This document shows positions 13,088 to 30,842 of a DNA stretch of 64,000 bases, piece after piece (the stretch's first letter is position 1; each line of letters begins with the position of its first letter). A model generated the notes under the pieces. The model ran no database searches. It saw only the letters and a program-made list of their open reading frames with translations, and was not told where the DNA came from. This DNA comes from Oryzias latipes (lineage: Eukaryota; Chordata; Actinopteri; Beloniformes; Adrianichthyidae): contig NC_019868.2 in the NCBI RefSeq assembly GCF_002234675.1, forward strand, positions 26,240,293 through 26,304,292, in the 5' to 3' direction. Made by a program: the position numbers and the translations under genes.

Positions 13088-16000
13088 TCTTCATTTACGA
13101 AATGAGGGGGGAGATGAATCAATCTGCTGATGTTGGTCTGCAGGAGTAATAGCATTGTGTTATCAAAGCTAAGGGGAGGGGCCAGACTGGCAGAGTGCGT
13201 GCGTTTACTTTACATAGTGGGGCTGTTATCTGCTTGTGCGAGCGTGCGGTTGACATGCACCGCACAACCTCCAAATGTTCACACAAAACACATCAGAGAA
13301 GATAGAGATGCAAAGCTGCACATTTGCAAGTTTGTATGCAGAAACTAAAGTGCCTGCACACACAAAAAACGCACACACACCCAGGAGGATGCAATGCTGC
13401 TGACTGAGGTGGATTTAAATAGAGAAATCCTCCACACCAGCATTGATTCACTGAGGTTTACAGCACCAGGTCAGGTGGGCTGAGCAACAGGGAGCTGTCT
13501 GAGGCCGTTGGGGAGCAAGGCACACAAACACCAAGTGCACGTGCACGACATGCACAGATCACAGAGAACGCCCTCACATGCTGCAGATCCTTGATCCTCA
13601 CCAGGAAGCTCAGTGTGTGCATGCTAATTAACGTCAACGGTTTAACATGAACTGAAAATGTGTCAAAAAGGTTCCTAGCATGTTATCCAGCGAGTCGCTT
13701 CTTCTGCAAAAATCATAAAAGGATGTTTGTCAGTTTGTAATCTCTTGATTGATTGATTTTTATTGACTGGGTTTATTTCAAGCATTAATCGTAGACAATA
13801 CAATAAAAAATAAATCCCACAAATTTATCAAACCAATTACAGAAATGATGAAATGCATAAGTAAAAACAACAAAGGCAAACTTAAGTTTACATTTGATTC
13901 ATTAAATATAGTAATTAAAGTCAACTAGAGGGGGAAGAATCGAATTTATATAATAGTTCATTTTATAATGATTATCCTCAGAGAGCATTCATTCAGGATT
14001 TCAGTAAAACAGTAATGTGAATCACACACCATGTAACAGATTTGAAATGTTCATTAATTTCTTAAAAAAAAAAACGAAAAAAAAACTTTGTTAGATTAGA
14101 AAAAGAACTGAATAAAGTGTTTTTCAGGTAGCATCTCTGAGCCCCAGCATGGGCCAAAAACAACCTCAGTCTGGTCCAGGTTGCAAGTGAACCCTGGTGT
14201 GGTTAGGCCACATCAGCCACCAGGAAACCAGCAGGTTACGACTGGATGACTTTCGAAGGTGTTTTGATTCACTCAAATGTTGCTTTTTAAACCAAGAACC
14301 AAAGATACAGTTCTTATTGGTTATTGTCAAAGGACGTTATCACAGTATTCCAGATGTGGTCCATATGGTGGCGGTTGTCTTAGAACCACTTTGTTCGACA
14401 TCCAGCGTTTGCTCAGCCCCATTAATAAAACACTGCAGGTGGTTCCTCTCATCGGAGCTCACACTCTTCACCTTGGACATCGTTATTCAGCTCTGGGCCT
14501 TTGTGTTTGACTCCCCTGATTCTCCTGACTACCTCATCAGCATTCATTACCCCCAAAGCGGCGGGTGGATGGTGCGGGGGGGACACTTCCTGTCCCCACA
14601 CGGGTGTGTAGGTGTGTGTGTGTGAGATGGTGTCGGTCAAAGCGCGCGGCTCTCTCCCTTTCAGTCGTTGTATCCGGAAAAGGTTACGGTGACATTTCAC
14701 GTGACGAATCAACCGCAGGACTCGTTCACCAAAATTTCCCCAGAGAAATGTCAAAAAAAAACAACAAACAGACTGTGTTTGTGTTCACACGTGTGTGAGA
14801 GGGAAACAACCAAAGACCTCGCCAACATGGTGGCGGGATGTGCCACGTGCGTCAGGGAAGCTGGGCGTGTGTGCACATAACACAATTCTGCCGGGCATTC
14901 CCTTCAAATGGGCTGACCAGTTACCATGGAAACAGTGCCGCACTCTGCCCGGACGTGCCAACTTGCAAAATAATAATATGGACACGTGAAAAAGGCAGAA
15001 AGTGTGACTCCTCAGAGGCGGGAAGTGAAAAGCTTCAGCCAAACAGAGACTAGACTTCCCCTCAACCAAATATGAACCTCAAATCCTCTAAACAATTAGA
15101 CATTAAAAACCAAATAATGATGATTATGACAAACTAAATAATTAAAAGTTAAGTAAAACATAATCGGGCTGGGAGTACATTTTTTAAAAGAGCATGATTT
15201 TAAAAAAACTTCATCTGAATATTAACACACCTTTCAGATGAACAACACTGTGTTCAATCCATTTTATTTAATGATCAGATCATTAAGATCTGCAACTGCT
15301 TCTCACATACAGCATGCTTTTATTTTGGTAAATGAAGAAATCTTCCTTTCAACACTCAATATTGTCTTGTTTCAAGAATAAGGCTGTCTAAGTATGATGA
15401 ATGTAATAATGCGATTTATTTCCAACAATGTATTTAACGGCTGCTGGATTTAAACCACCAAAATAAAAATAAAACAACAGTCGGCCTCTTTCAGTTAAGC
15501 TGAAGTGTGTTTGTGTTGAGCTGTTGAAACAAAAACACTAATGAGTGAACATTTGCGGCAAGATTTTGTTTGTTTTGGTGCAAAAAAAAAGCTGCAGTAA
15601 GAGGCTCGGTGTGGTGCGCTGCCAACTAGTGGTTGGAGGTTTAGGACGGAACACGATGAAGTAAATGTTTGTCTCTAAATACATAATTAAAAAAAACTGT
15701 TTAGGTAACATTTGAAATCAGTGTCAAAGAAAATACTGCATTGTGGAATTTCACAGTAATAATGTTTTTTTGTTTCACACACTCAGTCATTCTTCACCTC
15801 TTCCACCATTCCTTCCTCATCTATCTTCTCAATTTGTTTTAATCCTTCAACTTAAGACTTTTAGCTCCAGTTTAGACTGAAACTCTTTAACCGACTTTGC
15901 GCTGAAATGCAAACCTCATAGTAATTTACCTGTAATAAGATCAGCGGCGCTTTTGCCAGTGACATCTCTTGTGTTAAAGGGTTATTAACATTCTCTCCCC

Positions 16001-16907
16001 ACACATTCTTACATTCATCCAGACTCTCTATTTCTATTTCCTTCTCCTCCTTTGTCCCTCCCACCTCCTCTTACCTGTCGTCTCTCCGGATTCATTCATT
16101 CCTCTCTCTTGATCCTTTTATCTCCTCTTCCATCTCCTTGGTTTCTCCTATTTTTAGGCTCCATCGAGGATCTGGAATCAAAGGGGGGTGATGTGAGGGG
16201 AGGCAGATCCTGGATATATTCACTGTTATTGTTAGCTTTGAATGAACTTTTCAAGAGGTTAGATATAATTTGCAGCTTTGGAAGCAGACATTTGTTGCTG
16301 CGTTTATAATCTGCTGATAAATTTGTTTCTTTTTTCCCAGGTTGAATGATCTAATCAATCAATCAATCAATCTCTGGTTTCTTTGAGGTGAAACCTCCTC
16401 CTTAAATGTAAATCATTTTCTGTTTGTTAAGTGTGTTCTGAGCAGGTTCTGATCCGGTTGGAGCATCCAGGTGGCTTATCCAGCACTCAGAGGACCAAAC
16501 AGGCGTTTTTGATGAAAGTGAACTGCGTTTGGGGCTGGAGCAACATTTCTTCAGTGTCTGTTTGATGACTCCTGCGAACGCTCAACCACTTCACAGGTCG
16601 GGCTGCGTGTCAGTCCATGCATGAAACATTTAAGCGGAGGAGGAATGCCGCTGTCCCTGTGGCAGACATATCAGCTTTCCATACATGAACAGCGCATGAG
16701 AATTTAAATGCACTGGGTGTAAGCAGAGAATTGATTTAAGCAGCCTGTGTAAGACAAGTCAGCTTTCTTTTTTTTTTTTTATCCCACAATGCATTATCCA
16801 GGTCAGAAGTCGTCCTGTTAAGAGGTTTAATTTGTAGAACCTGTGTAAAAAAACGACCCCAGATTAACCTGTTAGGCCTGCAGACTCGGTGGAAAAATGA
16901 GCAGCAG

Positions 16908-16929
16908 CCCCCCCCCCCCCCCCCCCCCC
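16908..16929. repeat. poly(C) run, C22
   Basis: A homopolymer C run in intergenic DNA. Its exact length is unreliable. Confidence 0.9.
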
Positions 16930-17849
16930 GTCCTCACCTCTGCAGGTATGGAAAGTCGCTCAGCAGATGTGAGGATCCGAAGCAGAGCGATGATTTAAAA
17001 CCAACGACAATACCTTTAAAACTCCTCCTAATGTGATTTATGCATTTTAAACCCCCCCTTAAAAACAGGCTTGTAGTTTATTAGCTTGACGTTTTAACAA
17101 ACTCGACCCACTTATGGAGGACAGTTCACATGAATCACTTTTTGAACTGAGGCTGGTCTGAGAGGGGGAAAAAAAGAACTGATAAGAACAGAAAAGTCCA
17201 CCTTAAAAGGCCCAAAAGGACCTCAGTTACAATTGCATTCACTCTTTTTATTTTGTGGTGGTTTCATCTGCTCACTGAAACTCCACACAGACGTTAAACA
17301 GGCAGTGATTGGGGCGTAATACTTGTGGATGAGATCCACTCTTAATTCTGTGAGCCAATTGTTCATTGTTTTGTTACTTTGTTTGTTCTGCTTACCCTTT
17401 TTCAGATTTTCTTTTTTGGGTTAAAGGACCCAAACTCTGGTTTTAGCAGGCCTTCATAGTGCCTGACTCAAATTGGCAACAAGTTATTTATTCATTTTTT
17501 ACTCCAACTTTATTTGTTTTTTCATGTACAACTTACACTCGGGGAATGGGGGAAACAATCCGAAATGAGCATACGAAGGCAAAAATGGTGGAGACAAATA
17601 AAGTATATAAATATTTCAATGACTTTTATTTTCTTGTTGATGTTTAAAATACGTTTAATAGAGTCCAGCTATTCTGAAAAGTCATTCCAAAAGATGGTAA
17701 ACACAGGATGTGTGCTTTTCTGGTTACATGTATGAATACATTTTTTGCACAAAACAATGATGAGGTTGATTACATCAGAAACTTTGAGTCCAAATTGTCT
17801 AAGAAAAAGAGAACATACGTTAAACAAAAAGTGGGAATATTAAAACTTT

Positions 17850-18060
17850 AAAGACCCACTCCAATGAAAACTGTGTTTTTAACATAGTTTTTTGGGATTT
17901 TTCTGATATTGGAGGACATTTCTTAGGAAAAACAAGCTCCAAATTGCATTATTGAGTATTTCTTCATTTAAACAGTGAATCAGGAGGAGATGAAAAAATG
18001 AAAAAGAGCTCATTTGTGACATAATTCTGACGTGCCTGGTACCAATCGGGTTTCTGACTT
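17850..18060 (+). repeat. Dispersed repeat family C, copy 1
   Basis: The segment begins near CCCACTCCAATGAAAA and runs through GGACATTT...GAGTATT...GAATCAGGAGGAGATG AAAAAATGA. The same order of blocks occurs at 21140-21345 on the plus strand and, in reverse, at 21690-22125. It is noncoding. Confidence 0.65.
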
Positions 18061-18734
18061 TCCTTTATTATTAGCAAATTATAGAAAGAAAAAAATGAAT
18101 AAACAATACAAAGATGCAGTTGGACACTTTTCTTTGATAATGTAATCATCATTGATAAGTAAATTTCTTATTTTTGACCATTAATTGAGATATACTGTTG
18201 ATTTGTACATTATTTTGTTTTTATTGTTTCTTTGTATATACATTTTCAGTTGTTGTTTTGTTTATTATTTTGTTGTAGTTGTTGTTTTTCTTTGCTGTTA
18301 TGATTGCCTCTCTGCTGCCCTCTTAATAATGTGTCTCCTGAAACATAGATACATTTTGTTTTTACAAAAGTAAACACAATTTAAATCAAGAAAACAATGT
18401 CCAAATATTAACATTCAATAAATGTGATAATTGTTACTATATAATTTAATACAGCCTTATTTTATTAAAAATTACATTAAAAAATAAATAAAAATATATA
18501 CATATTTTTTTTATTTTGAATTATCATTAATTAATTCATTACTTTTATTAATTTATTTGCCTATTTTTTTGTCTTCATATTTCCGACCTGCAGTGACGTT
18601 TTCCACCAGCAGACGGTGCTGTTCGTACACAATCACCATTAGAACGCGCCTTTAATCTTGACGGGAAGAAACCTGAAGTGACTCTGGCGGGAATTTCCGC
18701 AGGCGTGTTTGTCAGGCCGCATCAGGGAGTCAGT

Positions 18735-18751
18735 GGGGGGGGGGGGGGGGG
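18735..18751. repeat. poly(G) run, G17
   Basis: A homopolymer G run in intergenic DNA. Confidence 0.9.
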
Positions 18752-20601
18752 ATAAAAACAAACATGTCCTTGTTCTAAGATGGTAAAACTTTGTTTTATT
18801 TTATCAGCCCTGCAGAATCAAAGGTAAATGATTTATTAAAGGTTTTTGATCATAAATAATTAATAGAAACTCATAAATATTTGTTTACTAGTGTAATCCA
18901 CTGATAAATCTGTGTGTTGAGATGATATATGATAGTAAACATGAGGTCACAAATGGGATCTTTGTCAGTATTTTGAAGAATGTGTTTGTATTTATCAGCG
19001 CAGATCATCAGAGGTGACAAACAAAGGTGTGAGTGGATCTGTAAGCTGACCTTGGCTCCTCTGCCCCGATACCACACACAAACAGACGGGTGTCTGGTAT
19101 CGCTCAAAGGCTGGATTGAGTCAAAACTGAGGGTAAACTGACAGCTGCAGGGTTTCACTTTACTGATGGGAATTGCCTTAGAGTGAAAATACAAGCTCCG
19201 GTTTTTATGACGTACTTTTTTCTTCTTTACCCTTCCTGTTAGGTTAGCTTCTGAGAAACGGCGTTGACATTTGAATAGATTTATTGATGAATGTTGTTGT
19301 TTATAGACAAGCACTACAGCAAATCTATTTAACACAGAAGAAACAGCAACTAAAGAATAAGTAAACAAAGAATGAATAGATGAAATAAAATCTGTGACTG
19401 AAAACAATGATACAGTGCTGTGGCTGCAGTTTTTAATCTAAAAGAAGCCTTTAGTTGAATTGAAGGTATAATTTAGTGAAATTCTTTCTCACAACACTGC
19501 CAGCATTTAGGAAATCTCTTTCAGCTAAAAGAAAACATCCGTGGCATTTGTTTTCTGTTTGGTATTTTGATTTGGGTGAATATTGTGAGTCGTTATGTTT
19601 GAATGTGTGTGTATTTTCTTGTGTTAAATGCTACTTTAAATCAAATGGAATTGTTTATCTTCGGCTTTGCAACCAAATCATCTAGAATCTAACTGTTTGA
19701 ATAACAAAATAAATCACTGATGCATTTAAAGTCTTCTTTACACAGTGAACAAGTGCAGACAGTAATATATATATAAATATATATATATATAGATAGATAT
19801 GGGGGATGTTTCCTGGAATGAAAAGACTCAGGGAAACGGCAGAGATTTCCTTGTGCATGAGGCTTGTTATCAGATCTGGCAACGTGAGGCGGAGCTGCCA
19901 AAGAACAAAGACTCCTGCTATGATAACTATGTCAAAGACCTGTTGACAGAAGAGGAAAAAAAACATTTAAATTAAATAATTTGTAACAATTTCTATGTGG
20001 TTTGGGGCACAAACATGCAAGACTCTAAAGAAGAAAAGAATAAAGTCAGATTGAATTGATCTGTTTAGCTGCAGAATCCTTATCTAGGTTCTTGAACATC
20101 TCAATATTGGCACGAGGAAGCAGGTTAGGAGTGTTTTGCTTTTACTGGAAGGTAATCTAATACTTTGCCCGCTGCTGTTTCCCCTCCTTTTTTTTCCTTA
20201 AATGAGGAGATAGAGGAAGAGGAGGAGAGAGGAGGAGGCAGAGCAGTTAAAGCAGGGATGTCAGGCCGTCCCACTCCCATTCGGCACAAACGCAGCAGAG
20301 CAGAAAGGAGCTTGAACGCCACGGCGGCTGATGCCTGACCTGATACCGACTCCTCTGCGTCACGCCCTCATCATACCAAACCCACAGAGTCGCTGAGAGC
20401 CGCCAGGCCATCCTTGTGAGTGAGTCCACGCTCCCTCCTCTTCCTCCTCTCTTGCCTTTTGTTGTTCCTTTGCCATTCCACGGCCCGTCCACCTTCATTT
20501 ATCTCTGGCGGTTTTCTTTGTCGCTGGGAAACAGCGGCTGTTTGATCAGGCTGAGACTTAACAAACTTTCCTCTCAGTATTCCCTGCACATGCCGGTCCC
20601 T

Positions 20602-20647
20602 CCTCTCCCTTTGCCCTGGATGTGTGAGTGCAGGGCAAAGGGAGAGG
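20602..20647. repeat. Perfect 17-bp hairpin with 12-nt loop
   Basis: The arm CCTCTCCCTTTGCCCTG (20602-20618) is exactly complementary to CAGGGCAAAGGGAGAGG (20631-20647). The 12-nt loop GATGTGTGAGTG separates them. The sequence lies outside any gene or recognised repeat. Confidence 0.9.
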
Positions 20648-20934
20648 TTTGCCCCGAAACCATGACGAGTGTGTGAATGCCCGTCTTGTTCCTGTGAGCT
20701 GGACTGAGCTGAGTGTGGTGTGTTGTTTTTTTAGATTTAAGTGTAGGGAGCATGTGAGACTGCCATAAAGGAAGAGTCTAACACAGTGTGATGTTTGCTG
20801 CACATAAGAGGACATGTTTGCACCCACCTCTAGTCTTTTCGTGCTGCATCAACATGAAGAAAAACAACAACAAAATTTGCTTTTCTCTTCTGACAAAAGA
20901 AAACCAAAGCAGGCAAATACTTGATCGACAAAAT

Positions 20935-21600
20935 CCCTTGAGGGGACAAGAATACTAAAAAACTGTTACTGGAGATGCAGAAAATGTTTAATGCATGAAT
21001 GGAAGCAGGTTTGACAGTTGAGTTTCCTTGAGGGCATCTGACAAAGTAAGGTTTATTTTTGCTTTTCATTCTATTTTCCTGTTGAAATTCCTGAAATTCT
21101 TGCTACAAAACTTTAAGCCTTTAATATTTTTTAAACAGTTTGACTTCCCACTCCAATGAAAATAGGGTTTTTAACACGTTCTTGTAGCTTTTTTTTATTT
21201 TTATGATGGAAGACATATTTAAAGAAATTGGGCTTCAAGTGCCTTTCTGAGTATTTTTTTTTTCTAAATTGTTGTGAATCAGGAGCAGATGAAAAAATGA
21301 CGTTTGGAAAAGATTGTATATGTGACTGGAGAAACGGCGTAATCATAAATAAAAGACCCCTGAGATCAAAAGAGGATCAGAGTTTAAGGGGATAAGAACT
21401 AAAATCTGTTATCGGAGATGAAGAAAATGTTGAATGCATGAACACAAACAGATTTGACAGTTCCTTTGAAGCCATCTGACTAGGCGGGGGTTTTTTTTGC
21501 TCTTCATTCTAGTTTCTTAACGAGATTCCTGACATTCTTTCTACACACTTAAGCTTTTATTATTTGTGAAACGATCTGATATCCTTTAAACTCCGATCTT
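20935..21600. repeat. Local direct duplication flanking a repeat-C copy
   Basis: The segment at about 20935-21140 is repeated in direct orientation at about 21390-21595. Shared ordered blocks are GAGATG.AGAAAATGTT.AATGCATGAA, GGTTTGACAGTT / AGATTTGACAGTT, GC.TTCATTCTA.TTTC and CTTTTATTATT. Identity is moderate, so the duplication is old. A family C copy lies between the two units. Confidence 0.65.
21140..21345 (+). repeat. Dispersed repeat family C, copy 2
   Basis: CCCACTCCAATGAAAA...TTTTTAACACGTT...GGAAGACAT...GAGTATT...GAATCAGGAGCAGATG matches the copy at 17850 in order and spacing. Confidence 0.65.
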
Positions 21601-21689
21601 CTTTTGATCCAAGCAGTCTTTTAATTAAGATGATGCCGTTTTTAGATCAAAACAAAAACCTGCGTCGTTTTCTTTGAGACATAGTTTCT

Positions 21690-22125
21690 GCAGAGCGGCA
21701 GCAGCTCGTTAGAAATTCACCCGACTGTTGACGCTGAGAAACCCCGCCCCCTTTCCCGTCACCCATTTGTTCACTTGCTCTCCGGCGAGCTTACAGTCCC
21801 TCACAGCCTCTAAACCTAACATTACCGGTTCAACAAAAATGGTGAGAAATATTGGAGCTGTCCAGCCGTCCAGTTCTGATCCAGATTCCAGCTCAGACCA
21901 GGAAAACAAAGACGCTCATGGATCTGTTCCTCTGCAGGTGGATGCATCAGAATCGAGTGGAGCAGGAAGCTTTTGGCCCGCAGATTGTAGCTTATTTTCT
22001 ACGTCACAAATAAATCGTCTGATCCTGATTCACAATGATTTGAAGGGGAGCATACTCAGAAATACCATTTTGAGACTAATTTTCTTTATAATTTTCCTTC
22101 ATCATCAGAAAAATGCCATCTTTAT
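21690..22125 (-). repeat. Dispersed repeat family C, copy 3, longer and inverted
   Basis: Read on the minus strand, the blocks GCATTTTTCTGATGATG, TTTCTGAGTA, TGTGAATCAGGATCAGA and TTTGTGACG match the other copies. A 3' extension follows, covering the stretch whose plus strand reads CCTAACATTACCGGTTC and ATGGTGAGAAATATTGG. The plus-strand frame from 21728 belongs to this repeat and is not considered a gene. Confidence 0.55.
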
Positions 22126-22936
22126 TTCGTTTTAACAGGTTTTGGCTGGGCTAAGCTGTGAAAAACAAAGCAGAAGAACAATTTATTTAGAAGGTCTGTT
22201 GTTCTCCACACGCTCGTCTCCGTTAATGCTTCACCATATTTGACCGTCTCAACTACAGATTGGTTAACGGTTATCACACACTCAGATCCCTGCTCTAGCA
22301 ACAGCTGGTTGCGCTTTTTTTTTTTCAAAATGTATTTGTCAGGGCCGGCTGCGTGTCCACACAGCACAAGGTTAATGTTGTTTTCGGGACGTCCTACTGA
22401 CTTTCTGTGAACCAAAAGGGTCACAGAGGTCGACAGGGCGCACAAAGAAAAAGGATGTCTGTAAAAGTTCAACCAGACCGGCGGCGTTTCCTTTCACCGT
22501 CTGTGGCTGCTGCTCCGAGATAGCATGGAGTCCCCCCCGCCCAGCGCGGGGCGAGGGCGTGTTTTGACGTCCCGAGCCGGCCTCTGTTTGCTGTGAATGT
22601 TTGAAAGCCCACCAGCACATGCACACGTTTCCCTCGGCATTGTGGGGGTTTTGCTTAGGGCCCATTGTGTTCTGCCTGCCAGAACTCTATTGAACTGAAA
22701 GCGGCCGAAACAACACCATAGATCTAATCTGCCTGTCTCTCTGACCCACAGCAGCAGCCTTCTCTGCCCGTCTGATGCAGACACGCCGCACCTCCTCCTC
22801 TCCACAAAGGACCTCCTCTGACTGTTTGGCACGCACCTGATCCCTGTTCCTTAGGAGCAAAAAAAAACAAAACAAAGAAATCGGACTCTTGAGCAGAGCA
22901 GGTAAAGGAGCCATCACACCCTGCTGCTGAAACTAG

Positions 22937-28561
<5,625 letters not shown>

Positions 28562-28937
28562 CGGTGTAGGACTGCATCCACCCTGCTGCAAGACGACACT
28601 CGACCCTGAAAGAGCCAAAGGTTACATTACTGAGCGCGCTGAGCTCCACGCCGGCGTCACAGCTCGTTTAGAAAAAGGCCAAGGCATCGACAAAGAAGCA
28701 TCTCAGCTTGAACTGAACATCCATGCAAGATCTGATTTCTAGATCTGAACCACTGACTGAATGTGGATGTGTGACCCGGATGACAAAATCAAAGAGATTC
28801 AAGTTGAAATCTGAGCTCAAACAGGGTTTGTCCCTTCCAGATGGACACAAATGCTCTTGACTTCAGCTAAAAGCCGAAATTCGCTCCTCAAATGCCACAA
28901 GAAATTATTTTTCTTCATCCAAAACAAATCCAACCTG

Positions 28938-28943
28938 AATAAA
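28938..28943 (+). terminator. AATAAA polyadenylation signal of the SH2D4-like gene
   Basis: A canonical AATAAA lies about 380 bp after the proposed stop, on the same strand. The gap 28562-28937 would be the 3' UTR. Confidence 0.5.
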
Positions 28944-30017
28944 TCATCCTGCTCTCCTCTGTATTGATTTGGCGTTTTGAAAGAAGTCTGTGTTTGTGAT
29001 CCCTGTAAGTGCTGTTTAACGCCACAGGCTCGGACTGGACTCGGCCTGCTGCCTCCTGCGCATCAGCTGATCGAACGCTCCGGGGAGGAATAAAAACCGC
29101 CGGATCTGCAGTGAAACGATAAACAAACTGCAGGCTACAAATGTTGCACTTCTATCTTGAAAGGGCTTTGCAACCCCTCACAGTCACAAATGAGCAGTTA
29201 AGTACATTCATTGACAAGTACTGACCTGCTGATCAGGATACCCCCCCCAGGGTTAGTCTTGCTCAAGAAGACTTTGTCCTACTGCTGATGAATTATTGGA
29301 GAAATCACTGAATAAACGTATTGTGGGGGCAACAACTGTTACAAGGGATCTTCCACGATGCTGGGTTTTAAAAAGCTTTCATCTTTTTTCCTGTGAGCTG
29401 GGAATTTGGTGTTAAAACTTAAGTAATGTTTAGAGTTTTCTGATTTTGTTGTAAATCTCGCGGCGTGCTGCCACATTATTCAGCTAATAGACGGGTTTTT
29501 CACTCCAAGGGGGAAGGAAATACCACGAAAAAGAAGTGACAGATCACCATGTGATCTTTTTTTTTTACTGCAACCACTGGCAGACCTTTCTACCGGCCCT
29601 GAATATTTATTTGTAAATAAAAGCTACCTGAGCATTGTTGGACCTTTACATTGATCAAGCACCAAGGAGCTTTTCCTGTAGAATGGCTCAAACGGGACTT
29701 AGAACGTTTAAAAAGGAAAAGTTAGTTTCTATTTGAGGGGAGACAAAAAGACAGTTAGCCCTAATTTCACAAGTTTAACTGTAAATTCTTTTAATTTAAC
29801 ATGTAGACAATATCTATATATCTATCTATCTATCTATGAACAAGCATACTGTTGCATTGCACACACACCAAAACAGAGTAAGTTAGCACCAGAACAAACT
29901 TAGTTGCTGAATGCTATTGTTAAAATTTAGCATTGAGTTTTTGCAGTTTAATAGTTTTAAAATATAAAAATGTATTTTAAATATTGTGGGTTTGATTTTA
30001 AATTGTTAAAGTACCTT

Positions 30018-30475
30018 TTACCAAACAGGAAGTGGCTGCTGGCTTCAAAAAGTCAAAATCCCAACAACTTCTATAGAGGAAAAAAAAAGCTATTACTCAA
30101 TCATTCCGTTTTTTTTCAACATGTTCACGTTAATTCTATTTTTTTTTCCCCATATATTCTTTTGTAATGCAAATGATTCAAGTAATAAACTGACCAATCA
30201 GTTGTCTCAATAGATGTGTGTTCTCACGCCGAACGTTCAAAACGTTTGTTTGATAGATTTTGTGTTGCCTGCTTTCAAGGGGCATAGGGCAGTGGACTAA
30301 CCAACAAGCTCAATCCTGATTGGCGAGAGTGGTTGCCATAGAAACGACGTCTCAGATCGATTCCGACCAATCACTACCCAGAGAGGTCATCTGGCTCCAA
30401 CATGGCCACATCGACATGGTGATCGAGTTGATTTTATTTAGTTGGAGCCGGAAGTACGTCATTTCTCTTAAGCCT
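30018..30475 (+). repeat. Dispersed repeat family B, copy 2, interrupted by MITEs
   Basis: It begins ACCAAACAGGAAGTGGC and continues CAAAATCCCAACAACTTCTATAG, GCCTGCTTTCAAGGGG, GCGAGAGTGGTTGCCATAG and GGAGCCGGAAGTACGTCATT. It stops at 30472, where a MITE begins. The family resumes after 30842 with ACAGTCAATGG, which matches copy 4 (58446). Confidence 0.7.
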
Positions 30476-30842
30476 CGTTTCCACAGAGTGGTCTGGTCCG
30501 GTTTAGAATGGTCCAGCCAATTCAGGTGAGTGTTTCCACTCAAAGTTGGACCATCACGGCACATCCCAGCCAGCAAGGCTAAGTGGGCCCCTATGATGTA
30601 ATCCTTGTGCTATCTTAGGCACTTTAACATTGGGAGTGATGCTAACTCATCACAATGATTTGTGATCTTCACTGGTGTCCATGGATTACATGAAATCTTT
30701 CCACATTTATCCACCTTTGTCATGGTAGGGAGAACACGTCAATGTAAGGGTGGGGTCATCTAAGATAGCACAAGGGTTAATGGGTCCAGTTTATAATCAA
30801 AATACCAGACTGGACCGTACCGTGTAGCTCAGTGGAAACAAG
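30473..30842. mobile_element. hAT-like MITE containing a second MITE
   Basis: The ends are imperfect inverted repeats: TCGTTTCCACAGAGTGG with GGTCTGGTCCGG on the left, and the complement of GTTTCCACTGAG, ACGGTACGGTCCAG on the right. The GTTTCCAC...GGTACGG terminus is typical of short nonautonomous hAT-type elements in fish. It has no coding capacity. Confidence 0.6.
30600..30780. mobile_element. Short MITE nested in the 30473-30842 element
   Basis: The 16-bp perfect terminal inverted repeats CCTTGTGCTATCTTAG (30603-30618) and CTAAGATAGCACAAGG (30760-30775) bound about 180 bp. Just left of it, at 30563-30590, is a fragment (CCAGCCAGCAAGGCTAAGTG) matching the end of the long inverted repeat at 34 kb. 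Confidence 0.8.

Noticed and set aside
14197-14625. 142-codon plus-strand frame
   Set aside because: It has no domain, no splice context and mixed low-complexity composition, so it is probably chance.
19689-19966. Minus-strand hydrophobic frame after an acceptor-like CAACAG
   Set aside because: It runs into a TA microsatellite encoding Tyr-Ile repeats. No partner exon or homology was seen.
21728-22135. 135-codon plus-strand frame with an acidic Ser-rich start
   Set aside because: It lies inside the inverted family C repeat copy.
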